Program-made: the position numbers and the translations under genes
Part shown: positions 37,210-48,370 of the stretch, in pieces
Layout of the letters: each line of letters begins with the position of its first letter
Position numbering within the stretch: the first letter of the stretch is position 1
From: Burkholderia lata
Lineage (GTDB): Bacteria; Pseudomonadota; Gammaproteobacteria; Burkholderiales; Burkholderiaceae
Length of the DNA stretch: 64,000 nucleotides
Assembly: GCF_902499335.1 (NCBI RefSeq)
Contig: NZ_CABVQK010000002.1
Span: 248,001-312,000, forward strand
Reading direction: 5' to 3'
Notes under the pieces: generated by a model
The model's database searches: none
Told to the model about the DNA's origin: nothing
Seen by the model: only the letters and a program-made list of their open reading frames with translations

Positions 37210-37839
37210 ATGAGTTATCACGACGAACAAGAATCGATTGAAAGTCTCAAGGCGTGGTGGGCCCGCTGGGGCAACCTCACCACGTGGATCGTGCTCGCGG
37301 CGCTCGTCGTCGCGGCCGGTTTCAATGGCTGGAACTACTGGCAGCGCCGTCAGGCTGCCGAGGCGTCCGGGCTGTACGAGCAGGTCCAGAAGGCTGCCGC
37401 CGCGAACGACAAGGCGACGATGGCTCGCGCGGCCGCCGACATGGAAGACAAGTTCGGCAGCACGCCGTATGCACAGATGACGGCGCTCTCCGCTGCGAAG
37501 ACGCTGTACGCAGCCGGCGACGCGGCAGGTGCGAAGGCACAGCTGCAATGGGCCGTCGATCACGCCAAGGATGACGAGTACAAGCAGATCGCGAAGCTGC
37601 GCCTCGCGTCGCTGCTGCTCGACGAGAAGGCGTACGACGCGGGCCTCGCGCTGCTGTCGGGTACGCCGGTCGATGCATTCAAGGGCCTCGTGGCCGATCG
37701 CCGCGGCGATCTGCTTGCCGCGCAAGGCAAGACCGACGACGCGCGCGCGGCTTACAAGCTCGCGCTCGACGGCCTGTCGAAGGACGACCAGTCTGCGCGC
37801 CAGCTCGTGCAGTTCAAGCTGGACGCGCTCGGCGGCTGA
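37210..37839 (+). CDS. yfgM: YfgM-like ancillary SecYEG subunit / TPR protein
   Basis: A 209-residue protein. A cytosolic N-terminus (MSYHDEQESIESLKAWW) precedes one transmembrane helix (about 23-41) and a periplasmic domain of TPR-like helices (residues 60-205). YfgM in E. coli associates with SecYEG and PpiD and hands proteins to periplasmic chaperones. The neighbours hisS and bamB are the same as in E. coli (hisS-yfgM-bamB-der). Confidence 0.93.
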   Translation: MSYHDEQESIESLKAWWARWGNLTTWIVLAALVVAAGFNGWNYWQRRQAAEASGLYEQVQKAAAANDKATMARAAADMEDKFGSTPYAQMTALSAAKTLYAAGDAAGAKAQLQWAVDHAKDDEYKQIAKLRLASLLLDEKAYDAGLALLSGTPVDAFKGLVADRRGDLLAAQGKTDDARAAYKLALDGLSKDDQSARQLVQFKLDALGG

Positions 37840-37880
37840 ACCCCGGTCCCCTCAACCTCTTAACTCTGCTTCGCTAACCG

Positions 37881-39026
37881 ATGAATTTGCTGAAACGTTA
37901 CGCTGTGCCCGTTGCCTGCGCGGCGGCTGTCCTCGCATTGGCGGCCTGCTCGTCGTCGAAGGATGCGCGCCGCGTGCCGACGCCGCTCACCGAGTTCAAG
38001 CCCGTGATGGACGTGCAACAGGTCTGGAAGGCGGGCGTCGGCAAGGGCGGGCGCTACCTGTTCTCGCCGGTGGCCGTGGGCGACGCCGTTTATGCGGCGG
38101 GCGAAAACGGTTCGGTCGAGAAGATCGACGCGAAGACGGGCCAGACGCTCTGGCGCGCGAAGGTCGGCTCCGACCTGTCGGCCGGTGTCGGCAGCGACGG
38201 CAACCTGACCGCGGTCGGCGCGCTGAAAGGCGGCGTGTTCGTGCTGGGCCCGGACGGCAAGCAACTGTGGAAGACCAGCGTGCAGGGCGAGATCTTCTCG
38301 CCGCCGCTCGTCGGCAACGGCCTCGTGGTCGTCCGCACGATCGACGGCCAGGTGATCGCGTTCAACGCGCAGACGGGCGAGCAGAAGTGGAACTACCGCA
38401 ACCGCGCGGTGCCGCTGAACCTGCGCGTGTCGGCCGGCATGACGTTCGCGGGTGACGCGGCGGTGCTGGCGGGCTTCCCCGGCGGCGGGCTGGTCGCGAT
38501 CAACCTGCAGACGGGCGAGCCGTTCTGGCAGACCCCGGTGTCGTTCCCGAAGGGCGTGACCGAGGTCGAGCGTATCAACGACGTCAGCGGCCCGCCGACG
38601 CTCGTGGGCGCGGAAGCCTGCGCGGTGACGTTCCAGGGGCAGCTCGGCTGTTTCGACGCGAACTCGGGCCGCCCGCTGTGGGAAAAGTCGTTCTCGAGCC
38701 GCAGCGGTCTCGCGCAGGACGATTCGGTGGTCGCCGGCGGCGACGACTGGTCGGTCGTGACTGCGTACGACGCTGCTTCGGGCAACCAGCTGTGGCGCAA
38801 CGACAAGCTGAAGAGCCGTGACGTCGGTGTGCCGTATCTGCTCGGGCACGCAGTCGTGATGGGCGATTACAAGGGCTTCGTGCACTTCCTGTCGCGCGAA
38901 GACGGCAGCTTCATCGCACGGATGAAGACCGACGGCAGCGCGATTACGGCGGCGCCGGTCCTCGCGGGCAATACGCTCGTCGTGCAGACGAAGGACGGCG
39001 GCCTGTACGGATTCCGTCCGCGCTGA
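37881..39026 (+). CDS. bamB: outer membrane protein assembly factor BamB
   Basis: A 381-residue lipoprotein. The signal peptide ends at lipobox LAAC (Cys23). An eight-bladed PQQ-type beta-propeller follows, with repeated blade motifs such as GQTLWRAKVG, GEQKWNYR and GNQLWRND. It is the scaffold subunit of the BAM complex on the periplasmic face of the outer membrane. BamD of the same complex is encoded at 57708-58532. Confidence 0.96.
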   Translation: MNLLKRYAVPVACAAAVLALAACSSSKDARRVPTPLTEFKPVMDVQQVWKAGVGKGGRYLFSPVAVGDAVYAAGENGSVEKIDAKTGQTLWRAKVGSDLSAGVGSDGNLTAVGALKGGVFVLGPDGKQLWKTSVQGEIFSPPLVGNGLVVVRTIDGQVIAFNAQTGEQKWNYRNRAVPLNLRVSAGMTFAGDAAVLAGFPGGGLVAINLQTGEPFWQTPVSFPKGVTEVERINDVSGPPTLVGAEACAVTFQGQLGCFDANSGRPLWEKSFSSRSGLAQDDSVVAGGDDWSVVTAYDAASGNQLWRNDKLKSRDVGVPYLLGHAVVMGDYKGFVHFLSREDGSFIARMKTDGSAITAAPVLAGNTLVVQTKDGGLYGFRPR

Positions 39027-39040
39027 CGCGCAGGAAACAT

Positions 39041-39116
39041 GCGCGGCCGCGGTGCGACGGGCTTGTCCCGCGCACCGCGGCCGCGCGACTTGAAGGCGGC
39101 CGGTGCTCCCGGCCGC
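39041..39116. repeat. two perfect G+C-rich hairpins between bamB and der
   Basis: Hairpin 1: GCGCGGCCGCGGTGCG (39041-39056) pairs exactly with 39071-39086; inside, CGGG pairs with CCCG around CTTGT after one bulged A. Hairpin 2: GCGGCCGG (39096-39103) pairs exactly with CCGGCCGC (39109-39116) around TGCTC. Neither has a T-run. They could end or process the bamB transcript, or belong to a repeated palindromic family. Confidence 0.85.
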
Positions 39117-39273
39117 TCGGTATTTGAAAGGCAGTTCGAGACGAAAGACGATGGCGCGCAACGCGCGCCAGGCGCGCGCATCCGGCGCGGCGCGAATTCG
39201 TGATATTTTCATTCAGCGCAGCCGCCCGCAGCAGCGGGCCTCCCGCTGCTGCGCTTCACCGTAGAAAACACAG

Positions 39274-40611
39274 ATGAAACCGGTCATTGCCCTCGTTGGG
39301 CGCCCCAATGTGGGGAAATCCACGCTGTTCAACCGGCTCACGCGCTCGCGTGATGCGCTGGTCGCTGACTTGCCGGGCCTGACGCGCGATCGCCATTACG
39401 GCGAAGGGCGCGTCGGCGAGCGGCCGTACCTGGTCGTCGATACGGGCGGCTTCGAGCCCGTCGCGAAGGACGGCATCCTGCACGAGATGGCACGCCAGAC
39501 GCGGCAGGCCGTCGAGGAAGCCGACGTCGTCGTGTTCATCGTCGACGGCCGTAACGGCCTTGCGCCGCAGGACAAGTCGATCGCCGACTACCTGCGCAAG
39601 ACCGGCCGGCCGATCTTTCTGGTCGTCAACAAGGCCGAGGGGATGAAGTACACGGCGGTCGCGACGGACTTTTACGAGCTCGGGCTCGGCGACCCGCGTG
39701 CGATCTCGGCCGCGCACGGCGACGGCGTGACCGACATGATCAACGAGGCGCTGGAAGTCGCGTACGCGGGTCAGCCGGAGGAAGCGGACGAGGACGACCC
39801 GTCGCGCGGCATCAAGATCGCGATCGTCGGCCGTCCGAACGTCGGCAAGTCGACGCTCGTGAACGCGCTGATCGGCGAAGATCGCGTGATCGCGTTCGAC
39901 ATGCCGGGTACGACGCGCGATTCGATCTACGTCGACTTCGAGCGTAACGGCAAGAAATACACGTTGATCGACACGGCCGGCCTGCGCCGCCGCGGCAAGG
40001 TGTTCGAGGCGATCGAGAAGTTCTCGGTCGTGAAGACGCTGCAGTCGATCTCCGACGCGAACGTCGTCATTCTTCTGCTGGATGCGCAGCAGGACATTTC
40101 CGACCAGGACGCTCACATCGCCGGCTTCGTCGTCGAGCAGGGCCGCGCGCTCGTGATCGGCGTCAACAAGTGGGACGGCCTCGACGAGCATGCGCGCGAT
40201 CGCGCGAAAGCGGATTTGACCCGCAAGCTCAAATTCCTCGACTTCGCGAAATCGCATTACATTTCGGCCGCGAAGAAGACCGGTATCGGCGCGCTGATGC
40301 GCTCGGTCGACGACGCGTACGCGGCGGCAATGGCGAAGCTGCCGACGCCGAAGCTCACGCGCGCGCTGATCGAGGCCGTCGAGTTCCAGCAGCCGCGTCG
40401 TCGCGGCCCGGTGCGTCCGAAGCTGCGCTACGCGCACCAGGGCGGCCAGAATCCGCCGCTCATCGTCATCCACGGTAACGCGCTCGACGCGGTGACGGAA
40501 ACGTACAAGCGCTACCTGGAAAACCGGTTCCGCGAAACTTTCTCACTGACAGGGACTCCATTGCGAATAGAGTTCCGTTCGTCGAACAATCCGTACGCGG
40601 ACAAGAGCTGA
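39274..40611 (+). CDS. der: ribosome biogenesis GTPase Der
   Basis: A 445-residue tandem GTPase (EngA). The first P-loop GRPNVGKS is at 9-16 and the second at about 186-193, each with its own DTGG/DTAG switch and NKAE/NKWD base-recognition motif. The C-terminal KH-like domain starts near 360. It matures the 50S subunit. The two-domain arrangement is diagnostic. Confidence 0.97.
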   Translation: MKPVIALVGRPNVGKSTLFNRLTRSRDALVADLPGLTRDRHYGEGRVGERPYLVVDTGGFEPVAKDGILHEMARQTRQAVEEADVVVFIVDGRNGLAPQDKSIADYLRKTGRPIFLVVNKAEGMKYTAVATDFYELGLGDPRAISAAHGDGVTDMINEALEVAYAGQPEEADEDDPSRGIKIAIVGRPNVGKSTLVNALIGEDRVIAFDMPGTTRDSIYVDFERNGKKYTLIDTAGLRRRGKVFEAIEKFSVVKTLQSISDANVVILLLDAQQDISDQDAHIAGFVVEQGRALVIGVNKWDGLDEHARDRAKADLTRKLKFLDFAKSHYISAAKKTGIGALMRSVDDAYAAAMAKLPTPKLTRALIEAVEFQQPRRRGPVRPKLRYAHQGGQNPPLIVIHGNALDAVTETYKRYLENRFRETFSLTGTPLRIEFRSSNNPYADKS

Positions 40612-40765
40612 AGACGTCTGTTACACGCGTCACGCAAGGGGTCGGCCGCAAGGCCTACGCCCCGGGCGGGCCAAGCAAAATCGGCTATAGTGTAGCGATT
40701 GGCGCCGGATCTCTTTTTCTTCGCCGCCAGTCCAGATCAACCTGCAAAAAAAGATGGAGTACGCC

Positions 40766-41005
40766 ATGAGCAACAAAGGGCAATTGTTACAAGACCCGTT
40801 TTTGAACGCACTGCGCAAAGAGCACGTTCCCGTTTCGATCTACCTCGTCAATGGCATCAAGCTTCAAGGGAACATTGAATCGTTCGACCAGTACGTCGTG
40901 TTGCTCCGTAATACGGTGACCCAGATGGTGTACAAGCACGCCATCTCGACGGTCGTGCCGGCGCGCCCGGTGAATTTCCACCCGGACGCGGAAGCCTCGT
41001 CCTAA
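40766..41005 (+). CDS. hfq: RNA chaperone Hfq
   Basis: A 79-residue Sm-like protein. Sm1 ([19 protein letters not shown]) and Sm2 ([10 protein letters not shown]) are intact, as are the N-terminal Gln8 (MSNKGQLLQ region) and distal-face residues. The C-terminal tail is short (about 12 residues), as usual in betaproteobacteria. GGAG precedes the ATG at 40766. It pairs small RNAs with mRNAs. It leads the hfq-hflX-hflK-hflC run. Confidence 0.98.
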
Positions 41006-41062
41006 CCTATCGCAGCGGCCGGCATCCGGTCGCCGCGAGCGACCGATGCCAGCCGCCTTATC

Positions 41063-42253
41063 TTGACACCCGATAATTTGATCAACGCAGCGCTCGTCGG
41101 CATCGATTTCGGCAAGACCGATTTCGAAGCCAGTCTCGAAGAACTCAGTCTTCTCGCCTCCAGCGCGGGGGCCCGTCCCGCAGTCACCCTCACGGGTCGT
41201 CGCTCCAGTCCCGATGCCAAGATGTTCATCGGCAGTGGCAAAGCCGAAGAACTCCGGCTTGCGTGCGACGCGCACAACGTCGAAATCGTCATCTTCAACC
41301 ACGCATTGGCGCCCGCCCAGCAACGTAATCTGGAGCAGGCACTTAACAGGCGCGTGGTCGATCGCACCAGCCTCATCCTCGACATCTTTGCACAGCGTGC
41401 CCGCAGTCACGAAGGCAAGCTGCAGGTCGAACTCGCGCAGCTTCAGTACCTGTCGACGCGGCTCATTCGCGCATGGACCCACCTTGAGCGGCAGAAGGGT
41501 GGTATCGGCCTGCGCGGCCCGGGTGAAACCCAGCTCGAAACCGACCGCCGGCTGATCGGCGAGCGCATCAAGATGCTGAAGTCGCGGCTCGACCGGCTGC
41601 GCCGGCAACACAGCACGCAACGCCGTCAGCGCGCGCGCAGCGGCACGATGTCGGTGTCGCTCGTCGGCTATACGAACGCGGGCAAGTCGACGCTGTTCAA
41701 TGCACTGACGAAAGCGCAGGCCTACGCGGCCGACCAGCTGTTCGCCACGCTCGACACGACGTCGCGGCGCGTCTACCTCGGCGACGAGGTCGGCCAGATC
41801 GTCGTGTCGGATACGGTCGGGTTCATCCGCGAGTTGCCTCACCAGCTGGTCGCTGCCTTCCGTGCGACCCTCGAGGAAACGATCCACGCGGATCTGCTGC
41901 TGCATGTGGTCGATGCGTCGAGCGCGGTCAGGCTTGAACAGATCGAACAGGTCAATGGTGTGCTGCACGAGATCGGCGCGGACACGATCCGGCAGGTGCT
42001 GGTGTTCAACAAGATCGACGCCGTGCCTGAGCTGGCGGCCCGCGGCGACGCGGTCGAGCGGGACGAGTATGGTAATATTTCGCGCGTCTTTTTGAGCGCG
42101 CGCACCGGTCAGGGTCTTGACGCGTTGCGTGCCGCCATCGCCGAAATCGCCTCCGCGGAACACCTTTCCAGCGCGACGTTACCCAACGGCGCGCTCGACG
42201 GCGCCCCCGCTGAACCACACGAAGACCACACGATTTCCGAACACGGGCGCTAA
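41063..42253 (+). CDS. hflX: ribosome-splitting GTPase HflX
   Basis: A 396-residue HflX. The N-terminal nucleotide-binding-like domain and linker helices (GGIGLRGPGETQLETDRR, about 155-172) precede the G domain with P-loop GYTNAGKST and DTVGFIRELP. It splits stalled 70S ribosomes after stress. The start is uncertain: TTG at 41063 or TTG at 41078 are both available and neither has a clear ribosome site. Confidence 0.94.
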   Translation: MTPDNLINAALVGIDFGKTDFEASLEELSLLASSAGARPAVTLTGRRSSPDAKMFIGSGKAEELRLACDAHNVEIVIFNHALAPAQQRNLEQALNRRVVDRTSLILDIFAQRARSHEGKLQVELAQLQYLSTRLIRAWTHLERQKGGIGLRGPGETQLETDRRLIGERIKMLKSRLDRLRRQHSTQRRQRARSGTMSVSLVGYTNAGKSTLFNALTKAQAYAADQLFATLDTTSRRVYLGDEVGQIVVSDTVGFIRELPHQLVAAFRATLEETIHADLLLHVVDASSAVRLEQIEQVNGVLHEIGADTIRQVLVFNKIDAVPELAARGDAVERDEYGNISRVFLSARTGQGLDALRAAIAEIASAEHLSSATLPNGALDGAPAEPHEDHTISEHGR

Positions 42254-42300
42254 CCGGTCCCGGCCGGTTCGCCGGCGTCTAATCTGGTGAACAAACTCTG

Positions 42301-43635
42301 GTGAACGAATACAACGAGCGGAGTACCTGGCGGCGGATGCGCGCCTTGCTGTCGATCAACGATCCCCGCTGGGGACGCGGCGAAAGCAATGGCAAGGACG
42401 GATCCCGTCCTCGTCCGAACGAATCGAAGCGTCCGCAGGGCGGCGACGGCGATGGTCCGCCCGATCTCGACGAGATGTGGCGCAACTTCAACCGTCGCCT
42501 CAATGGCCTTTTCGGCGGCAAGGGCGGCAACGGTTTCCGTCCTGACAACGGGCGAGCCGCGCGAGTCGGCGTCGGCATCGTGATCGGCGTGCTGGTCGCG
42601 GTCTACGCGGGCAGCGGGCTGTTCGTCGTGCAGGAAGGGCAGACGGGCGTCGTGCTGCAGCTCGGCAAGCTGTCGGGCACGGTCGGCCAGGGCGTGCACT
42701 GGCGCGCGCCGTATCCGTTCGCGTCGCACGAGATCGTCGATACGTCGCAGGTGCGCTCGATCGAGATCGGCCGCAACAACGTCGTGCGTCTCGCGAACGT
42801 GAAGGAAGCGGCGATGCTGACGCGCGATGCCGATATCGTCGACGTGCGCTTCATCGTCCAGTACCGGATCCGTTCCGCGACCGATTACCTGTTCCGCAGT
42901 GTCGATCCCGAGCGCAGCGTCTCGCAGGCAGCCCAGGCCGCGGTACGTGCGATCGTCGGCACGCGCAGCGCAGCCGACGTGCTGAACCAGGACCGCGACG
43001 CGCTGCGCGAGCAGCTCTCCGCCGCGATTCAGCGCGATCTCGATCGCTACCAGTCGGGGCTCGAGGTGACGGCCGTCACGATGCAGAGCGTGGCGGCGCC
43101 CGAGCAGACGCAGGCCGCGTACGGTGAAGTCGCGAAGGCGCGCGACGAGCGCGAGGCCGCGAAGCGCGCCGCACAGGCGTATGCAAACGACCTGCTGCCG
43201 AAGGCGCAGGGCGATGCGGCGAAGCTCGTCGACGAAGCGAAGGCGTATGCCGATCGCGTGGTCACGCAAGCCGAAGGCGATGCCGACCGCTTCAAGCAGG
43301 TCTATGCGCAGTACTCGAAGGCGCCCGCGGTGATCCGTGAGCGGATGTATCTCGAGACGATGCAGGAAATCTATTCGAACTCGACGAAGGTGTTCGTCGG
43401 CAACAAGGGCGGCAACAGCGTCGTGTATCTGCCGCTCGACAAGCTCGTCGAGCAGGGGCGACAAAACGCCGCGGCGTCCAATGGTGCATCCGCGCCCGAT
43501 GCGGCGTCGGCACCGGCGGTCGTCGCGCCGGCTGCAGCGGCACCGGCGAGTGCGGCGTCGGCGGCGTCCGGCAACGACGTGCTGCGATCGCGCGAAGCGT
43601 TTCGCAGCCGGTCGCGCGAAGACGATCTGAAGTAA
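42301..43635 (+). CDS. hflK: FtsH protease activity modulator HflK
   Basis: A 444-residue SPFH/band-7 protein. A Gly/Arg-rich cytosolic N-terminus of about 85 residues precedes one transmembrane helix (about 88-106, VGVGIVIGVLVAVYAGSG). The SPFH domain, a long helix rich in Ala/Glu/Lys and an Ala/Pro tail follow. With HflC it forms the periplasmic cage around FtsH. The start codon is GTG. Confidence 0.95.
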   Translation: MNEYNERSTWRRMRALLSINDPRWGRGESNGKDGSRPRPNESKRPQGGDGDGPPDLDEMWRNFNRRLNGLFGGKGGNGFRPDNGRAARVGVGIVIGVLVAVYAGSGLFVVQEGQTGVVLQLGKLSGTVGQGVHWRAPYPFASHEIVDTSQVRSIEIGRNNVVRLANVKEAAMLTRDADIVDVRFIVQYRIRSATDYLFRSVDPERSVSQAAQAAVRAIVGTRSAADVLNQDRDALREQLSAAIQRDLDRYQSGLEVTAVTMQSVAAPEQTQAAYGEVAKARDEREAAKRAAQAYANDLLPKAQGDAAKLVDEAKAYADRVVTQAEGDADRFKQVYAQYSKAPAVIRERMYLETMQEIYSNSTKVFVGNKGGNSVVYLPLDKLVEQGRQNAAASNGASAPDAASAPAVVAPAAAAPASAASAASGNDVLRSREAFRSRSREDDLK

Positions 43636-43650
43636 CGGGGAGCGCAGAAC

Positions 43651-44550
43651 ATGAACCGAATCATTGCGCTCGTCGTCGCAATCGTGATCGTTGCCTTCGC
43701 GGCATCGTCGACAGTCCTTACCGTCGATCCGCGCCATGCGGCCGTGCTGTCGGGGCGCGAAGGCGCGCAGCCCGAGCTGGCGGGCCCGGGCATCCATTTC
43801 AAATTGCCGCCGCCGCTGCAGACGGCCACGCTGATCGACACGCGCCTGCAATCGCTTGAGTCGTCGGATCCGCTGCAGCTGGCAACGGAAGACAAGCACG
43901 ACCTGCTCGTCGCCTACGCGGTGAAGTATCGGATCAGCGATCCGATGAAGTATTTCGCGACGACGGGTGGCGACCCGTCGGCAGCCGGCGACCGCCTGGC
44001 CGGCGCGCTGAAGAGCGCACTCGGCGACGCGTTCGGCAAGCGCTCGCTCGACGACGCGCTCGGCGGCCAGCGTGCGATCGCGGATGCGGCGCGCGACGAG
44101 GTGAAGGCGAAGGCGTCCGGTTTCGGCGTCGACGTGGTCGACGTCCAGCTGACGCGCGTCGACTTGCCGGCCGCTCAGACCGATGCGGTCTATCAGCGGA
44201 TGATCGGCGCGCTGCGCGATCAGGCGGCGCAGGTGCGTGCGCAAGGCGCGGCCGACGTCGAGCAGATCAAGGCGGACGCTGAACGCGAACAGCAGGCCGT
44301 GCTCGCGAACGCGTACAAGTCCGCGCAGACGCTCAAGGGCGAGGGCGATGCGAAGGCAGCGACGATTGCCGCCGACGCGTTCGGCCGCGATCCGCAGTTC
44401 TACCAGTTCTACGCGAGCCTGCAGGCTTACCGGAACACGTTCAAGCGCAACGACATCATCGTCGTCGATCCCGACAGCGAGTTCTTCCGCTTCATGCGCA
44501 GCCCGACGGGCGGTGCCGCACCGGCGGCGCCTGCTCCCCGCAAACACTGA
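43651..44550 (+). CDS. hflC: FtsH protease activity modulator HflC
   Basis: A 299-residue SPFH protein. An N-terminal transmembrane anchor (RIIALVVAIVIVAFAASS) is followed by the band-7 domain and the coiled-coil-forming helix (QVRAQGAADVEQIKADAER). GGGGAGC lies before the ATG. It starts 15 bases after hflK and pairs with it in the HflKC complex. Confidence 0.95.
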   Translation: MNRIIALVVAIVIVAFAASSTVLTVDPRHAAVLSGREGAQPELAGPGIHFKLPPPLQTATLIDTRLQSLESSDPLQLATEDKHDLLVAYAVKYRISDPMKYFATTGGDPSAAGDRLAGALKSALGDAFGKRSLDDALGGQRAIADAARDEVKAKASGFGVDVVDVQLTRVDLPAAQTDAVYQRMIGALRDQAAQVRAQGAADVEQIKADAEREQQAVLANAYKSAQTLKGEGDAKAATIAADAFGRDPQFYQFYASLQAYRNTFKRNDIIVVDPDSEFFRFMRSPTGGAAPAAPAPRKH

Positions 44551-44586
44551 CCTTGGGGCGCCGCGTCGAGCGGCGCCGTCGCTCGC

Positions 44587-44778
44587 ATGGACCTGGCTGG
44601 CTCGTTGTTGCTCGCAGTAGCGCTGATGCTGATTATCGAGGGGGCGTTCCCCTTCGTGTTTCCCGTCGCCTGGCGCGACACGTTTCGTAGAATAGCTGAG
44701 CGGCCGCCGCATCATATCCGGATCGGCGGGCTGATCGTGATGGTGCTCGGGCTCATACTGCTGCTGCTCGCGACCTGA
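44587..44778 (+). CDS. DUF2065 small membrane protein
   Basis: A 63-residue protein with two hydrophobic helices (about 5-22 and 44-62) separated by a positively charged loop (WRDTFRRIAERPPHHIRIGG). It matches the DUF2065 (YjeT-like) family that regularly follows hflC in proteobacteria. Function unknown; a small accessory of HflKC/FtsH is plausible from position only. Confidence 0.88.
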   Translation: MDLAGSLLLAVALMLIIEGAFPFVFPVAWRDTFRRIAERPPHHIRIGGLIVMVLGLILLLLAT

Positions 44779-44880
44779 TCCAGACGGCGCATCCGCCGTT
44801 CGTCCCGCCCGAATTCAGAATTTCCGATTCACATCGCGGCGCGCGTGTCGCGCGCTGTTTCCCGTCGTAGGACCGTACCG

Positions 44881-46029
44881 ATGTCGACCTGGTTACTTCC
44901 CGAGAATATCGCCGACGTATTGCCGTCGGAAGCGCGCAAGATCGAGGAGCTGCGCCGCAGGCTGCTCGACCGCTTCCGTTCGTATGGCTACGAAATGGTA
45001 ATGCCGCCGCTGCTCGAGTATCTCGAGTCGCTGCTGACGAGCGGCGGCGCCGACCTGCGCCTGCGCACCTTCAAGCTGGTCGACCAGTTGTCGGGCCGTA
45101 CCCTCGGCCTGCGTGCGGACATCACGCCGCAGGTCGCGCGGATCGACGCGCACCTGTTGAACCGTCAGGGCGTGACGCGCCTCTGCTATGCGGGCCACGT
45201 GATGCATACGCGTCCGCGAGGCCTGCACGCGACGCGCGAGCAGATCCAGATCGGCGCCGAAATCTACGGGCATGCGGGGCTGGAAGCCGACCTCGAGATC
45301 CAGCAACTGATGCTCGACGCGTTGCATCTCGCGGGCCTGTCGCGCATCCGTCTCGACCTCGGCCACGCGGGCGTGCTCGCGGCGCTGCTGGCGCGCGACG
45401 CGCAGGCTGCCGAGCGCGGCGAGTCGCTGTACGACGCGCTGTCGGGCAAGGACGTGCCGCTGCTGAACGAACTCACCGACGATCTCGGTGCCGACACGCG
45501 CGCCGCGCTGCGCGCGCTGCCGCACCTCTATGGCGACGCGAGCGTGCTCGCCGAGGCACGTGCGCGGTTGCCGGTGCTGCCCGAAATCACGCGGGCGCTC
45601 GACGATCTGGCGCAGCTCGCTGCGCAGGCGAAGGGTGCCGAAGTGGCGATCGATCTCGGTGACCTGCGCGGCTACGCGTATCACAGCGGTGCGATGTTCA
45701 GCGCCTACATCGACGGCGTGCCGAATGCGATTGCGCGGGGCGGCCGCTATGACCACGTCGGCCAGGCGTATGGCCGTGCTCGTCCGGCGACGGGCTTCTC
45801 GCTCGACCTGCGCGAGCTCGCGCGGATTTCGCCGGTCGAGGCGCGCGGCACCGCGATTCTCGCGCCGTGGGCGCAGGACGACGCGCTGAGCGCGGCCGTG
45901 GCGGCGCTGCGCGATGCGGGCGAGGTCGTGATCCAGGCGCTGCCGGGCCACGATCATGTGCTCGACGAGTTTGCCTGCGACCGTTCGCTCGTCGAGCGCA
46001 ACGGCGCATGGGTGGTCGAACCCCGATAA
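44881..46029 (+). CDS. hisZ: ATP phosphoribosyltransferase regulatory subunit HisZ
   Basis: A 382-residue histidyl-tRNA-synthetase paralogue lacking the anticodon-binding domain. The class II core is recognisable ([33 protein letters not shown]), but the aminoacylation motifs are degenerate. It activates the short-form HisG in histidine biosynthesis. The rest of the his genes are not nearby; it instead precedes purA. ATG at 44881 is favoured over an in-frame ATG at 44845. Confidence 0.94.
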   Translation: MSTWLLPENIADVLPSEARKIEELRRRLLDRFRSYGYEMVMPPLLEYLESLLTSGGADLRLRTFKLVDQLSGRTLGLRADITPQVARIDAHLLNRQGVTRLCYAGHVMHTRPRGLHATREQIQIGAEIYGHAGLEADLEIQQLMLDALHLAGLSRIRLDLGHAGVLAALLARDAQAAERGESLYDALSGKDVPLLNELTDDLGADTRAALRALPHLYGDASVLAEARARLPVLPEITRALDDLAQLAAQAKGAEVAIDLGDLRGYAYHSGAMFSAYIDGVPNAIARGGRYDHVGQAYGRARPATGFSLDLRELARISPVEARGTAILAPWAQDDALSAAVAALRDAGEVVIQALPGHDHVLDEFACDRSLVERNGAWVVEPR

Positions 46030-46109
46030 ACAGGCGTTCGCGGGACGTGCTTCGGCGTGCATATCGTTGAAGCGAAACGGAAAAATTCGGAATCGCCCGC
46101 GAACATAGG

Positions 46110-46115
46110 TAGAAT
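46110..46115 (+). promoter_or_regulatory. putative -10 element of purA
   Basis: TAGAAT, 27 bases before the purA ATG in the hisZ-purA spacer. No good -35 element or PurR-type operator was recognised. Confidence 0.35.
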
Positions 46116-46133
46116 ACGTTTTTAACCAGCTAA

Positions 46134-47489
<1,356 letters not shown>

Positions 47490-47496
47490 TGTCCAG

Positions 47497-48093
47497 ATGA
47501 CGCAGCAAATCACGATGACGGCGGCAGACTTGATGACTGATCCGCGCAACGACGACAAGAACCTGTGGGTAGGCTGGGACGAGTATCACCGTCTCATCGA
47601 GCTGCTCGCGCTCCAGGTGCATGCATCGGGCTGGAAGTTCGACCAGATCCTGTGCCTTGCGCGTGGCGGCTTGCGCGTCGGCGATCAACTGTCGCGCATC
47701 TACGACGTGCCGCTCGCGATCCTCGCGACGAGTTCGTACCGGGAAGCAGCCGGCACCGAGCAGGGCGACCTCGACATCGCGCAGTACATCACGATGACGC
47801 GCGGCAACCTGGCAGGCAACGTGCTGCTGGTCGACGATCTCGTCGATTCGGGCGTCACGCTTGCGCGCGTGCAGGAGCACCTGAAGGAGCGCTATCCGTC
47901 GGTGACGGCCGTGCGCTCGGCCGTGCTCTGGTACAAGGGTTGCTCGAAGGTCAAGCCCGACTATCACACGCAGTTCCTGCCGACGAATCCGTGGATTCAT
48001 CAGCCGTTCGAGGAGTGGGACACGGTTCGCCCGCATAACCTCGAGGCGTGGATCAAGCGCGGTCGCGCACAGCGCGACGGTTCGGGCGCGTAA
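47497..48093 (+). CDS. purine-type phosphoribosyltransferase
   Basis: A 198-residue type I phosphoribosyltransferase. The PRPP loop is VLLVDDLVDSGVT and the pyrophosphate loop LARGGLRVGDQL. The C-terminal hood (FLPTNPWIHQPFEEWD) resembles xanthine/guanine-type enzymes. It probably salvages hypoxanthine, guanine or xanthine; the base is inferred from linkage to purA. A terminator follows after 30 bases. Confidence 0.86.
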   Translation: MTQQITMTAADLMTDPRNDDKNLWVGWDEYHRLIELLALQVHASGWKFDQILCLARGGLRVGDQLSRIYDVPLAILATSSYREAAGTEQGDLDIAQYITMTRGNLAGNVLLVDDLVDSGVTLARVQEHLKERYPSVTAVRSAVLWYKGCSKVKPDYHTQFLPTNPWIHQPFEEWDTVRPHNLEAWIKRGRAQRDGSGA

Positions 48094-48123
48094 AGCGGCC
48101 GGCCGATCGAAGGAAAGCCTTGT

Positions 48124-48149
48124 ACGGCGCCGCTTGCGGCGCCGTTTTT
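48124..48149 (+). terminator. terminator after the purA operon
   Basis: ACGGCGCCG-CTTG-CGGCGCCGT perfect 9-bp stem followed by TTTT. Confidence 0.88.
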
Positions 48150-48370
48150 CATTGTGGCGGCATGCGCGCCGGCGTCGCGCATGCCGCGGATCAGGTAGGC
48201 AGACGGCGCTACCCCGGCTATGATTGGCAGCCCTGCCACAGCTCGCGCCGGATTGCATGCGTCGCGTGGATCACGTGGTTCCACGGCAACAGAGCAGGGC
48301 GGCGTTTCACGGGGGCGCGAGTAGAATAGCGCTCGTTTTGTCCGACCCGGACCCGATTATTACGCTTCAT

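Noticed and set aside
48094..48370. Riboswitch or K+ leader upstream of kup
   Set aside because: No ydaO/kimA-type motif recognised; only a possible -10 and the previous operon's terminator are visible.
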